From JBMNTU01 sp050945895 (GTDB taxonomy: Bacteria > Bacillota > Clostridia > Christensenellales > Christensenellaceae): a stretch of 13,840 nt of DNA. Location: positions 1-13,840 of the forward strand of contig JBMNTU010000061.1 in NCBI GenBank assembly GCA_050945895.1, written 5' to 3'. Shown here piece by piece: positions 1 to 7,108 of this stretch (the first letter of the stretch is position 1; every line of letters begins with the position of its first letter). The notes beneath the pieces were generated by a model. The model worked only from the letters and a program-made list of their open reading frames with translations, searched no databases and was not told where the DNA came from. Position numbers and translations under genes: made by a program.

Positions 1-58
1 CTGCCAAAACCAGCGGATAGTATGTAATAAACAGTGTATCCAATGCTGTTATGTTCAT
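1..58 (-). CDS. 5' end of an unidentified gene, truncated by window edge
   Basis: Only the first 19 codons are present, reading MNITALDTLFITYYPLVLA, before the window ends. The start is well supported: the ATG at 58-56 is preceded on the minus strand by AGGGAGGG at 72-65, a very strong ribosome binding site with a 6-base spacer. The peptide is hydrophobic after residue 8, so a membrane protein or an N-terminal membrane segment is possible, but 19 residues do not allow an identification. It lies about 100 bases downstream of the substrate-binding lipoprotein gene on the same strand. No T-tailed hairpin separates the two, so they may be co-transcribed. A permease partner for that lipoprotein would fit but is a guess. 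Confidence 0.6.
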   Translation of the reverse strand, partial: MNITALDTLFITYYPLVLA

Positions 59-155
59 GCTTGTCCCTCCCTTTTTACAGCTAAAAGATCTGGCGCCTCA
101 TAGCAATTTTCCACAAATACCGGCCGTTCTGCCATTTGGAAAGCCGTAACCGCTT

Positions 156-1238
156 TCAATCGTCCGGCAAGCCGGTTTGCTCCGGGTCGCCGTCCTGCGT
201 TTGCTCCACGTCGTCCGTCTCCTGCTCCTCCGGGGCCGCTTCTTCCGGGTCCTCGTCCGTCAGCACGTCGGCATAACCGCCGTCCGCCTGATACGAAGAA
301 ACGTTTTGCTGTGTAATAATCTCCGTCTTCAATTTGGCGTATTGGTCGCTTCTGTTTTCGTCCGCCACATACAATGCCGCCAGTTCGGCAAGCTGGCGGG
401 GGCTTGCAAAAAGCGTTGCGTCCACCCTGCCCGATGCAATCATCTCCAGCGTGGCGGCGTCCGCGCCGCTGGCAACGATCGTAAACTCACGGCCCACCGC
501 TTCGGCCGCCTGGACGACCTCCTCCGTCAGCGATTCGTCCTGTATATAGATCAGGTCCAGCTGTTCGTTGAGCTCCAAAACACCCTTGATATATTCAAAA
601 ATATCAACGGTGCTTTCGCCCACGATAACCGATTTTTCGACCGTAACAAACCCTTCCTCCAGCGCCGCCGCCACAAACCCATCGTGGATAAGCTGCATAA
701 TAAACGGGTTTGCCTCCTGCTCCACCGTAAGCACCTTGGCCCCCGGCTTAAGCTGCGCCGCCGTTTTTGCAGCCTGCGCGCCCACATTCGGATAGTCCTG
801 CGAAATGAGTATTTTTACAATGCCGTTTGCCGGCGTCAAAATATTGATCACGGGAATCTTTTGTGCGTCGCACTCTTCGATTACCTGCTGGAGGTTGTCC
901 ATATCCACCGGCATCAGGATAATTGCTTCTGCGCCACCGCCAATGGCCGTATACACATCCGTTTCCTGCTCTTCTGCCGACGCGGAATAGTACGTTTCCA
1001 GTCGATAGCCCGCTTCATCGACCAGGGGCTCTATCTTTTCAGCAAGCACCTGGTTGAATGCGTTGTTCCCCGTCATAACAAGCGCGATCATTGGAAGATC
1101 GGGCGTTTTAGACGGCGGCGCTTCCTCCACTACAGGTGTTGGCTGTGCCGTTTCCTGGGCAGGCGCATTTTCCTCTGCACAGGCGGAAAGCACGCATAAA
1201 ACAGCAATACATAGCAGCAAAACCAGTGCTTTTCTCAT
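156..1238 (-). CDS. Sugar-type periplasmic-binding-fold lipoprotein
   Basis: This 360-residue protein begins with a lipoprotein signal peptide: MRK, a hydrophobic stretch, then a lipobox LSAC ending at Cys20. It would be lipid-anchored outside the membrane. A Pro/Glu-rich linker (about residues 21-48) leads into a fold resembling the ribose/galactose-binding type of ABC substrate-binding proteins (Peripl_BP_4-like). Typical stretches include PMIALVMTGNNAFNQ near the start of the domain, GGGAEAIILMPVDMDNL around residue 100, and a later VDATLFASPRQLAELAA segment. The last 35 or so residues are a very acidic low-complexity tail, which is unusual for the family. The start is supported by GGAG seven bases upstream. 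It follows trpS by 18 bases, so it is probably in the thrC-trpS operon. No ABC ATPase or permease is visible here. The ligand is unknown; a sensor or signalling role is as possible as transport. Confidence 0.8.
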   Translation of the reverse strand: MRKALVLLLCIAVLCVLSACAEENAPAQETAQPTPVVEEAPPSKTPDLPMIALVMTGNNAFNQVLAEKIEPLVDEAGYRLETYYSASAEEQETDVYTAIGGGAEAIILMPVDMDNLQQVIEECDAQKIPVINILTPANGIVKILISQDYPNVGAQAAKTAAQLKPGAKVLTVEQEANPFIMQLIHDGFVAAALEEGFVTVEKSVIVGESTVDIFEYIKGVLELNEQLDLIYIQDESLTEEVVQAAEAVGREFTIVASGADAATLEMIASGRVDATLFASPRQLAELAALYVADENRSDQYAKLKTEIITQQNVSSYQADGGYADVLTDEDPEEAAPEEQETDDVEQTQDGDPEQTGLPDD

Positions 1239-1256
1239 TGTTTTTCTCCGGGGAGC

Positions 1257-2261
1257 CTACAGCCGTCTTGGGGCGAGCCCAATTTTTTTCTGTACCTTAC
1301 GAAGCGTCTTTACCGCCACGCTGCCCGCTTTTTGCGCGTTGCTTATCATAACTTCTTCCAGGTAAGCTTTATCTTTGCGAACTTCGGCATAGCGGCTTTG
1401 AAGCGGCTCCAGCTCGGCGACCACCGCGTCTTTTACACGCTCTTTCAATGCGCCGTAGCCCAGCCCGTCAAACTCCTGCACACTCTTTTGAATGGGCTGG
1501 CCCAAAACAACAGAGTAAATGGTCAGCAAATTGGAAACACCCGGCTTGTCCTCGCTATAGGCAATAACGCCGTCGCTATCCGTAACGGCGCGTTTTATTT
1601 TCCGCCCGATTACCTCCGGCGGGTCTAAGAGCGCAATATATGCGTTGTCGTTGTCGTCCGATTTAGACATCTTTTTTTCCGGTTCTTGCAGGCTCATAAT
1701 TTTCGCGCCCTCTTTGCCAATGTATGGCTCGGGCACGGTAAAAAGCTGCCCATAGGCGTTGTTCATGCGGATGGCAATATCCCGCGTAAGCTCGAGGTGC
1801 TGCTTTTGGTCTACGCCCACCGGAACAAGGTCGGCCTGGTACAAAAGAATATCCGCCGCCATCAGCGTTGGGTAGGTAAACAGCCCCGCGCCAATGTTTT
1901 CGCCGGCCCGCTGGCTTTTCTCCTTGAACTGTGTCATGCGGGACAGCTCGCCCATATAAGTATTGCAGCTCAAAACCCACGCAAGCTCGGTATGCTCGGG
2001 TACATGAGACTGCATATAAAGCACATTTTCTTCCGGGTCTATGCCTGCCGCAATCAGCAGGGCAAGCACATCCAGCGCGCACTTCCGCAGCTCCGCCGGG
2101 TTTTGGCGCACAGTAATGGCATGGAGGTCCACCACACAATAAAAACAGTTGTACTCGTCTTTTAGCGCCACCCAGTTTTTAATTGCTCCAAGGTAATTTC
2201 CCAGCGTAAGGTTTCCGGACGGCTGGATTCCGCTGAATATTGTCTTTTTGTCCTGCATCAT
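1257..2261 (-). CDS. trpS: Tryptophan--tRNA ligase
   Basis: TrpS charges tRNA-Trp with tryptophan in the cytoplasm using ATP. The 334-residue length is normal for bacterial TrpS. The class I signatures are visible: the N-terminal FSGIQPSGNLTLGNYLGA with the HIGH-equivalent at residues 21-25, and KMSKS at 197-201. The central VPVGVDQKQHLELTRDIA segment is also characteristic. Two adjacent ATG codons open the frame; an AGGGGA element about 12 bases before the first ATG favours that one. It lies 18 bases after thrC and 18 bases before the lipoprotein gene, so all three are likely on one transcript. No T-box leader is seen directly before it, so any charging control would have to act through the thrC leader. 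Pairing with thrC is not a standard arrangement I recognise. Confidence 0.97.
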   Translation of the reverse strand: MMQDKKTIFSGIQPSGNLTLGNYLGAIKNWVALKDEYNCFYCVVDLHAITVRQNPAELRKCALDVLALLIAAGIDPEENVLYMQSHVPEHTELAWVLSCNTYMGELSRMTQFKEKSQRAGENIGAGLFTYPTLMAADILLYQADLVPVGVDQKQHLELTRDIAIRMNNAYGQLFTVPEPYIGKEGAKIMSLQEPEKKMSKSDDNDNAYIALLDPPEVIGRKIKRAVTDSDGVIAYSEDKPGVSNLLTIYSVVLGQPIQKSVQEFDGLGYGALKERVKDAVVAELEPLQSRYAEVRKDKAYLEEVMISNAQKAGSVAVKTLRKVQKKIGLAPRRL

Positions 2262-2279
2262 TCGTCTGTGGTTCCCCTT

Positions 2280-3770
2280 TTATTTTTGTTTGTCCTTCAA
2301 AAAGCCCAATACCGCTTTATTCAGCGCTTCTTTTTCAAAGGTTTGGTCATGCAATACCGGTTTTTCCTTCAATTTTCCAATCTGCGGCGGAATCTTCGTT
2401 TTGGTCAGCGCGCTCAGGCGGTCTGCCGCCAAAAACGCGTCTTCCGTTCGCTCGCCGGTCAGCGAAAAAAGCACATCCTGTGTAAACTTATACGGATTGG
2501 CTGTAGATACAACAACCGACACAGTGTCGTCCCCGGTCTTTTGGGTATATTCGCTATAGACTGCCTGCGCCACCGCCGTATGCGGGTCCATCAGGTAGCC
2601 GTGCCGTTCAAACGTATCGCGGATTGCCCGCGCCGTCATCTCTTCACTCGCGCAATCTGCATAAAAGCCGTCTTTAAGCTCCGTCTGAATTTCCTGCGGA
2701 ATTTTATATTCTCCTCTTTTGCGGAGCGCATGCATCCATTCGATTACAACCGCGTCGTCCCTGTCCGCCACTTCAAAAAGCAGCCGCTCCAAATTGCTCG
2801 ATATCAATATGTCCATCGAAGGAGACATCGTTTTGTAAAACGTCCTCTTGGCGTCATAATTTCCTTCGTTGAAAAAGTCTGTCAGCACGTTGTTCTGGTT
2901 AGATGCACAAACCAGCCTGCCCACCGGCAGCCCCATTCTTTTGGCGTAATACGCGGCCAGGATATTGCCGAAATTTCCTGTGGGCACAACAAAATTGACC
3001 GGGTCTCCTTTTTGTACCGCGCCGGTTTCCACCAACCGGATATAGCTGTAAACATAATAGGCAACCTGCGGCGCCAACCTGCCGATATTGATGGAGTTTG
3101 CAGAGGAAAGCGAATAGCCGTAGCCGCGCACCTCGTCGCGGAATTCCTTGCTGGCAAACAGCTTTTTAACGCCCGTTTGTGCGTCGTCAAAGTTGCCGCC
3201 CACCGCATACACGCCCGTGTTCGAGCCATCCTGCGTAACCATTTGAAGTTTTTGCATATCCGCAACGCCGTCCTGCGGGTAAAACACAACAATGGCCGTC
3301 CGCGGAACATCTTTAAAACCCTCCAGTGCCGCCTTGCCCGTATCGCCCGACGTCGCCGTCAACACAAGAATGTCCTCTTTTTGGTGGTGCAAATAAAGCG
3401 ATTTTGTCAGCAGCCTGGGAAGCACCTGCAATGCCATATCCTTGAACGCAAGTGTTGGGCCGTGGAAAAGCTCCATAACATATTCTTTTTCAGACAGCTT
3501 TTGGAGAGGCACCACCTCTTCCGTGTCAAAGCTTTTGTACGCTTCCTCTGTTAGTTCCAGCAGTTCGTTTTGCGGGATATCAAAAAAAACGCCGAGGATT
3601 TTTGCGCACAGTGCCGCATATCCGGATTTCCCTGTTTTTATTAGGCTGTCTAGGTCGAGCGGCGTAAATCGCTCGGGAACAAACAACCCTCCATCCTCCG
3701 AAATTCCCATAATAACGGCTTTTGTTGCCGGTATGCGGATCTCACTGTTTCTTGTGCTAAGTACATTCAT
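2280..3770 (-). CDS. thrC: Threonine synthase (long form)
   Basis: ThrC converts O-phospho-L-homoserine to L-threonine with pyridoxal phosphate, the last step of threonine synthesis. The protein is 496 residues, the long form. It starts with the family N-terminus (MNVLSTRNSEI, followed by GISEDGGLFVPE at 22-33). The PLP lysine is Lys110 in LFHGPTLAFKDMALQ, and the phosphate-binding loop is TATSGDTGKAALEGF around residues 138-152. The ATG at 3770 has GGAG about 13 bases upstream, a somewhat long spacing. It is the first gene of a probable thrC-trpS-lipoprotein operon. Its 246-base leader holds an intrinsic terminator and further competing stem-loops (see separate entries). Other threonine-branch genes (hom, thrB) are not in the window. 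Confidence 0.97.
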   Translation of the reverse strand: MNVLSTRNSEIRIPATKAVIMGISEDGGLFVPERFTPLDLDSLIKTGKSGYAALCAKILGVFFDIPQNELLELTEEAYKSFDTEEVVPLQKLSEKEYVMELFHGPTLAFKDMALQVLPRLLTKSLYLHHQKEDILVLTATSGDTGKAALEGFKDVPRTAIVVFYPQDGVADMQKLQMVTQDGSNTGVYAVGGNFDDAQTGVKKLFASKEFRDEVRGYGYSLSSANSINIGRLAPQVAYYVYSYIRLVETGAVQKGDPVNFVVPTGNFGNILAAYYAKRMGLPVGRLVCASNQNNVLTDFFNEGNYDAKRTFYKTMSPSMDILISSNLERLLFEVADRDDAVVIEWMHALRKRGEYKIPQEIQTELKDGFYADCASEEMTARAIRDTFERHGYLMDPHTAVAQAVYSEYTQKTGDDTVSVVVSTANPYKFTQDVLFSLTGERTEDAFLAADRLSALTKTKIPPQIGKLKEKPVLHDQTFEKEALNKAVLGFLKDKQK

Positions 3771-3811
3771 ATCAAATTCGGTTCTCCTGATGTATTTGGC
3801 AGGCCTTTACA

Positions 3812-3861
3812 GCGCCCTTTCCAACGGAAGGGCGGCGCACAGGGCCCCCATTGTTTGCGCC
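3812..3861 (-). promoter_or_regulatory. Stem-loops just upstream of thrC
   Basis: On the minus strand, positions 3838-3826 and 3822-3812 form a long GC-rich hairpin around a 3-base loop (GCGCC, GCCCTTCC, loop GTT, GGAAAGGGCGC, with single-base bulges). The outer bases of its 5' arm (3839-3834, TGCGCC) can instead pair with GGCGCA at 3861-3856. The two pairings share bases and cannot form together. The hairpin ends about 40 bases before the thrC ATG and has no T-tract, so it is not a terminator. Both pairings were found by hand; no folding energies were computed. A regulatory role is inference. Confidence 0.35.
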
Positions 3862-3898
3862 GGTTGCCTTTGCTTGTGTCGGCGCTATCTTCGGGCAT

Positions 3899-3926
3899 AA
3901 AACAAAAACGGCGGGTAGGCCCCGCC
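3899..3926 (-). terminator. Intrinsic terminator between the P-loop gene and thrC
   Basis: Read on the minus strand this is a perfect 6-bp GC stem, GGCGGG (3926-3921) with CCCGCC (3915-3910), around a 5-base loop and followed directly by GTTTTTGTTTT (3909-3899). That is the textbook form of a Rho-independent terminator. It could simply end the transcript of the P-loop gene, whose stop lies about 90 bases upstream. It could also be an attenuator for thrC, because an alternative partner for its 5' arm lies just upstream. If it is a plain terminator, thrC needs a promoter between here and its ATG, and I do not see a convincing one there. Confidence 0.8.
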
Positions 3927-4003
3927 AGTCTGTCTTGTAAATAATATTCGGGCGGGATTCTTCCCATACAAAACACGCAGCCGAGCGCTCCATCATTCCG
4001 CCC
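3921..4003 (-). promoter_or_regulatory. Possible attenuator arms upstream of the terminator
   Basis: Three GC-rich segments precede the terminator tail: GGGCGG at 4003-3998, CCCGCCC at 3956-3950 and GGCGGG at 3926-3921. The second can pair either with the first (6 bp) or with the third (6 bp). The third is also the 5' arm of the terminator. This gives the 1:2, 2:3, 3:4 arrangement of a transcription attenuator, in which 2:3 would be the antiterminator. No T-box consensus (AGGGTGGNACCGCG-like) is present and I do not match the region to a known riboswitch. Since all the arms are similar GC-rich hexamers, the pairing may be fortuitous. Confidence 0.3.
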
Positions 4004-4016
4004 AAAACTCCTTTTA

Positions 4017-4427
4017 TCAGATAATATAGGGCTTTAAAAACTCGGGCGCGTTTGCCGGATCATCGCTGATAATGATAACAGCCTTGAAATCATTGTTTTC
4101 TGCAAGCCTGCTGATTTTTCCAATCAACTCTTCCGTATCCGCCGCTTTAGACTGTATGATCTTCAAAAAGGCGTCGACATATATTGCTTCGATATCGAAA
4201 TTCTGCGCCAGCATTCCACAAAGCAGCCCATAAAGACCGTCGCTCGAATTGATTTCATAATCGTGAACATCCACGAAGCGGATCTGGTGGGCGATGTCGT
4301 ACATATAGCGCTTATCGTCATCAATAAATACGATCTCGCCTTTTGTGGTACTAAGCTCTGCGTTTGCAAGGTCAATCAGCCTTTTTGTCTTGCCGCTGCC
4401 CTTTGGCGCATAAATCAATTGTATCAT
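4017..4427 (-). CDS. Small P-loop NTPase-like protein of unknown function
   Basis: A 136-residue soluble protein with a Walker A motif close to the N-terminus, APKGSGKT at residues 7-14. A hydrophobic strand ending in an acidic residue, AIYVDAF at 81-87, could be Walker B. A second strand, KAVIIISDDP at 115-124, could be sensor-like. There is no signal peptide or membrane segment. The protein is much shorter than most P-loop ATPases and has no obvious second domain; similar proteins in Clostridia are usually left as hypothetical ATP-binding proteins. The ATG at 4427 is preceded by a G-run (4443-4439) about 11 bases upstream. It has its own promoter and is followed by an intrinsic terminator at 3926-3899, so it may be a single-gene unit. 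Its substrate and partners are unknown. Confidence 0.8.
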   Translation of the reverse strand: MIQLIYAPKGSGKTKRLIDLANAELSTTKGEIVFIDDDKRYMYDIAHQIRFVDVHDYEINSSDGLYGLLCGMLAQNFDIEAIYVDAFLKIIQSKAADTEELIGKISRLAENNDFKAVIIISDDPANAPEFLKPYII

Positions 4428-4454
4428 AATTCAAACGACCCCCTTTTTTGATAT

Positions 4455-4483
4455 ATTATAAACGATTGCACCATATATTGCTA
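4455..4483 (-). promoter_or_regulatory. Probable sigma-A promoter of the P-loop gene
   Basis: On the minus strand a perfect TATAAT -10 box lies at 4460-4455. Seventeen bases upstream is TAGCAA (4483-4478), a poor -35 match. The -10 box lies about 30 bases before the start codon, in an AT-rich stretch. The strong -10 and the position carry the call. Confidence 0.5.
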
Positions 4484-4666
4484 TAACAAATTTTAAAAAC
4501 CATCCGCCGCCTGCCCAATACGCCAAAGCTGCCATCGGCTCCGCCCATCTTTTTGTGCAATAATGAAGCCGGCTTTTTTCCCAAGGCGCATAGCGCCATC
4601 GATTTTCTTATGGCAGCAGGCTTTGTGTTTGCGGCAATTGCTACGGCGTTTGCCGGGCTCCGCTTA
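4484..4666 (-). other. Spacer between gpmI and the P-loop gene
   Basis: This gap follows the gpmI stop. It contains a short palindrome that can fold as GGCGC, a 3-base loop, GCGCC at 4597-4585 on the minus strand. No T-tract follows it, so it is not a standard terminator although it may mark the end of the gpmI message. Also present is a 34-codon hydrophobic reading frame (4535-4431) with a poorly spaced GGAG. I do not call it as a gene because it overlaps the promoter. Nothing else is recognised. Confidence 0.4.
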
Positions 4667-6202
4667 TTATTGTTCGATCAGGTTTTTCCCTTCCATCTCG
4701 GCCGGTATGGGCAGTTCCATCAAATACAGCATGGTCGGCGCAAGGTCCGCCAAAATGCCGCCCTCGCGCAGCTTAGCGTGCTTATACTTTTCGCTGGCCA
4801 CAATGCAAGGTACAGGGTCTGTACTGTGCGCCGTAATTGGCTTGCCCGTGCCCGGCTCCACCATTGTTTCGGCATTGCCGTGGTCTGCAGTAATAATCGC
4901 CTGTCCGCCCACCCGCAAAATTGCATCGATTACCTTGCCCACGCATTCGTCAACCGCCTTTACTGCCTTTACCGCCGCGTCAAACATACCCGTATGGCCC
5001 ACCATATCGCAGTTGGCAAAATTCAGGATCATCGCGTCATACTTTTGGCTTTCAATAAGCTCTACGGCTTTTTCGGCCACTTCATAGGCGCTCATTTCCG
5101 GCTTCAGGTCGTATGTGGCAACCTTTGGCGAATCAATCAAAAACCGGTCTTCCCCTTCGTTCGGTTTTTCCACGCCGCCGTTGAAGAAAAAGGTAACGTG
5201 CGCATATTTTTCCGTTTCCGCAATGCGGAATTGCTTTTTGTGGCTGGCAGCAAGGTATTCGCCCAGCGTATTTTTCAATACCTGTGGCTTGTACGCTACC
5301 ACAATATTTTTAAAGTCTTTGTTATACTGCGTTATGGAAACAAAATAGACCTTAAAATAATCCCGCTGGAATTCGCTAAAGTCCTCTTCAATAAACGTCC
5401 GCGTAATTTGCCTGGCCCGGTCCGGCCGAAAGTTGAAGAAAATAATGGAATCCTTTTCCTTGACCGTTGCAACGGGTACGCCGTTTTCTATAATAACAGT
5501 CGGTTTTACAAACTCGTCAAATTCTTTTTTTGCGTAAGAAGCCTGCATGGCCGTTACCGCGTCGGCGGCCTCTTCGCCCACGCCGTAGACCATCGCGTTA
5601 TACGCAAGCTCTACGCGCTCCCAACGGTTGTCGCGGTCCATCGCGTAATAGCGGCCGATAACCGTCGCAATTTTGCCCGCGCCAATCTCTTTTATTTTCG
5701 CTTCCAGCTGTTCAATATACCCTTTGCCGCTGTCCGGCGGAACATCGCGCCCGTCCATCAGGCAGTGTATGTATGTGCGGTCGCCTATCCCCTGCTTCTT
5801 TGCCAGCTCCAAAAGGGCGTACAGGTGCTCTTGGTGGCTGTGCACCCCGCCGTCCGAAACCAGCCCGATCAGGTGCAGCGCACTGCCGTTCTTTTTCACA
5901 TTTTCTATCGCATCCAAAAACTCCTGCTTAGAAAAAAAGTCCCCGTCCGCAATGGATTTGGAAATACGCGTCAGCTCCTGGTACACGATGCGTCCCGCGC
6001 CCATGTTCAGGTGGCCCACTTCCGAGTTGCCCATTTGCCCGTCGGGCAGCCCAACGGCAGCGCCGCTTGCGCCTATTTTGGTATGCGGATACGCCGCTTT
6101 CAGTTTCTTTATGTTTGGCGTGCCTTCCGCCGCAATTGCATTTCCGGCCTCCGTCTCCGCTACGCCAAACCCGTCCATAATAATCATTGCTGTAAAACTC
6201 AT
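4667..6202 (-). CDS. gpmI: 2,3-bisphosphoglycerate-independent phosphoglycerate mutase
   Basis: GpmI interconverts 3- and 2-phosphoglycerate in glycolysis, a Mn-dependent enzyme of the alkaline phosphatase superfamily. I place the start at the ATG at 6202, giving 511 residues, the usual size. The frame is open for 18 more codons upstream, but MSFTAMIIMDGFG matches the family N-terminus. Metal ligand Asp10 sits in MIIMDGFG; the phosphoserine nucleophile is Ser60 in QMGNSEVGH; ADHGNAE lies near residue 440. The ribosome binding site before this start is weak (GGGTGG, about 8 bases away). It is the last gene of the pgk-tpiA-gpmI cluster, separated from tpiA by a stem-loop. Enolase and GAPDH, often in the same cluster in Bacillota, are absent here. 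Confidence 0.96.
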   Translation of the reverse strand: MSFTAMIIMDGFGVAETEAGNAIAAEGTPNIKKLKAAYPHTKIGASGAAVGLPDGQMGNSEVGHLNMGAGRIVYQELTRISKSIADGDFFSKQEFLDAIENVKKNGSALHLIGLVSDGGVHSHQEHLYALLELAKKQGIGDRTYIHCLMDGRDVPPDSGKGYIEQLEAKIKEIGAGKIATVIGRYYAMDRDNRWERVELAYNAMVYGVGEEAADAVTAMQASYAKKEFDEFVKPTVIIENGVPVATVKEKDSIIFFNFRPDRARQITRTFIEEDFSEFQRDYFKVYFVSITQYNKDFKNIVVAYKPQVLKNTLGEYLAASHKKQFRIAETEKYAHVTFFFNGGVEKPNEGEDRFLIDSPKVATYDLKPEMSAYEVAEKAVELIESQKYDAMILNFANCDMVGHTGMFDAAVKAVKAVDECVGKVIDAILRVGGQAIITADHGNAETMVEPGTGKPITAHSTDPVPCIVASEKYKHAKLREGGILADLAPTMLYLMELPIPAEMEGKNLIEQ

Positions 6203-6252
6203 GTTTTTGCCACCCGTCTTTCGGTAAATATCGCTACCCGATAAATAATACC

Positions 6253-6285
6253 CCAACCCCCCGGCGTTATGCGGCGGGGGATTGG
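6253..6285 (-). terminator. Stem-loop between tpiA and gpmI, possible partial terminator
   Basis: Minus-strand positions 6285-6275 (CCAATCCCCCG) pair with 6263-6253 (CGGGGGGTTGG) in an 11-bp stem with one G-U pair. On the plus strand that position would be a C-A mismatch, so the minus strand is the better folded one. The tail is TATTATTTAT, U-rich but not an uninterrupted run. It begins about 25 bases after the tpiA stop. It may be a leaky terminator or a 3'-end stabiliser that sets gpmI expression relative to tpiA. Confidence 0.5.
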
Positions 6286-6309
6286 AGTTTTATATTCATA
6301 ATTCTATCC

Positions 6310-7053
6310 TTAGTATTTGACAACCTTGGAAAAATCGTCTGCCTTAAGGCTTGCGCCGCCAATGAGGCCGCCGTCGATATCGCTCATTGCCATCAGCTCG
6401 GAAACATTTTTTGGGTTCATGCTTCCGCCGTACTGGATGCGTACTTCCTCGGCTACCGCACCAAATACTTCGCGTACCGCAGAGCGAATCTCTTTGATTG
6501 TGTTGTTTGCGTCGTCGGACGTAGCCGTTTTGCCCGTGCCAATCGCCCATACGGGTTCATATGCAATAATCACTTTTTTAACGTCGTCTGCCGAAAGGCC
6601 AAGCAGCGCCAGCTTTGTCTGCATTTTTACAAATTCGGCCGTAATGCCCTGTTCGCGCTGCTCCAGCCGCTCGCCCACGCATACGATGGGCTTCAGGCCC
6701 TTTTCAAGCGCTTTTTTAACCTTCAGGTTAACGGTTTCATCCGTTTCCGCATAGTATTCGCGGCGCTCCGAATGCCCGATAATCACATATTCTACGCCCA
6801 CAGCCAGCAGCATATCCGCCGATACTTCCCCAGTGAATGCGCCCGAATCGTGGTAGTCCATGTTCTGCGCGCCCAGCGCAATATTGGAGCCCTTTACGGC
6901 GCCGGCCGCAGCCACAAGGCAGGGGTACGGCGTGCAAACGACAACGGTCGCTTTTGCATCCGCAACCAGCGGCTTCAGGTCGTTTATCAGCTGCACCGCT
7001 TCGTCAGGCGTTTTGTTCATTTTCCAGTTTCCGGCAATTACAGGTGTTCTCAT
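6310..7053 (-). CDS. tpiA: Triosephosphate isomerase
   Basis: TpiA interconverts dihydroxyacetone phosphate and glyceraldehyde 3-phosphate. The 247-residue length is normal. All catalytic residues are present: Asn9 and Lys11 in AGNWKMNKT, His94 in IIGHSERR and Glu166 in AYEPVWAIGTGKTA. The phosphate-gripping loops YGGSMNPKN (208-216) and GGLIGGASLK (228-237) are intact. The ATG at 7053 has an excellent GGAGGG ribosome binding site about 9 bases upstream. It follows pgk by 111 bases with a stem-loop in the spacer and precedes gpmI by about 107 bases. All three enzymes presumably share the promoter upstream of pgk. Confidence 0.98.
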   Translation of the reverse strand: MRTPVIAGNWKMNKTPDEAVQLINDLKPLVADAKATVVVCTPYPCLVAAAGAVKGSNIALGAQNMDYHDSGAFTGEVSADMLLAVGVEYVIIGHSERREYYAETDETVNLKVKKALEKGLKPIVCVGERLEQREQGITAEFVKMQTKLALLGLSADDVKKVIIAYEPVWAIGTGKTATSDDANNTIKEIRSAVREVFGAVAEEVRIQYGGSMNPKNVSELMAMSDIDGGLIGGASLKADDFSKVVKY

Positions 7054-7081
7054 TACTTTTTTCCCTCCAAAAGTTTTTTCG

Positions 7082-7108
7082 CCGCATGGGGATCGTTTTT
7101 CCCCGCGG
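7082..7108 (-). other. Stem-loop in the pgk-tpiA spacer
   Basis: Minus-strand CCGCGGGG (7108-7101) pairs with CCCC and GCGG (7091-7088 and 7085-7082), giving eight GC pairs with a 2-base bulge and a 9-base loop. An A-rich tail follows, so it is not a terminator. It sits about 30 bases before the tpiA start codon, just before the tpiA ribosome binding site. A role in mRNA processing or stability is possible but not shown. Confidence 0.4.

Noticed and set aside
2268..3554. 428-codon open frame on the plus strand
   Set aside because: It is antisense to thrC, with Arg/His-rich low-similarity composition; thrC itself is complete and conserved.
3772..4005. 77-codon minus-strand frame across the thrC leader, considered as a leader peptide or small gene
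   Set aside because: It reads straight through the terminator and both hairpins, has no coherent fold signature, and shows no clustered Thr or Trp codons (two Trp and three Thr codons spread out). A frame offset by one or two bases is also open over much of the same stretch.
3771..4016. T-box or known riboswitch in the thrC leader
   Set aside because: I looked for the T-box consensus and for c-di-GMP and THF aptamer-like cores. A GGCAACC...GCAAA stretch only superficially resembles a c-di-GMP-I core and lacks its P2 helix.
4553..6244. 563-codon open frame on the plus strand
   Set aside because: It is antisense to gpmI, whose catalytic motifs are all intact. The translation is rich in His, Arg, Cys and Phe, typical of antisense shadow frames, and has no domain signature or ribosome binding site.
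6203..6256. Upstream in-frame ATG extending gpmI by 18 codons
   Set aside because: The extension is not part of the family N-terminus, and its codons run into the stem-loop between tpiA and gpmI.
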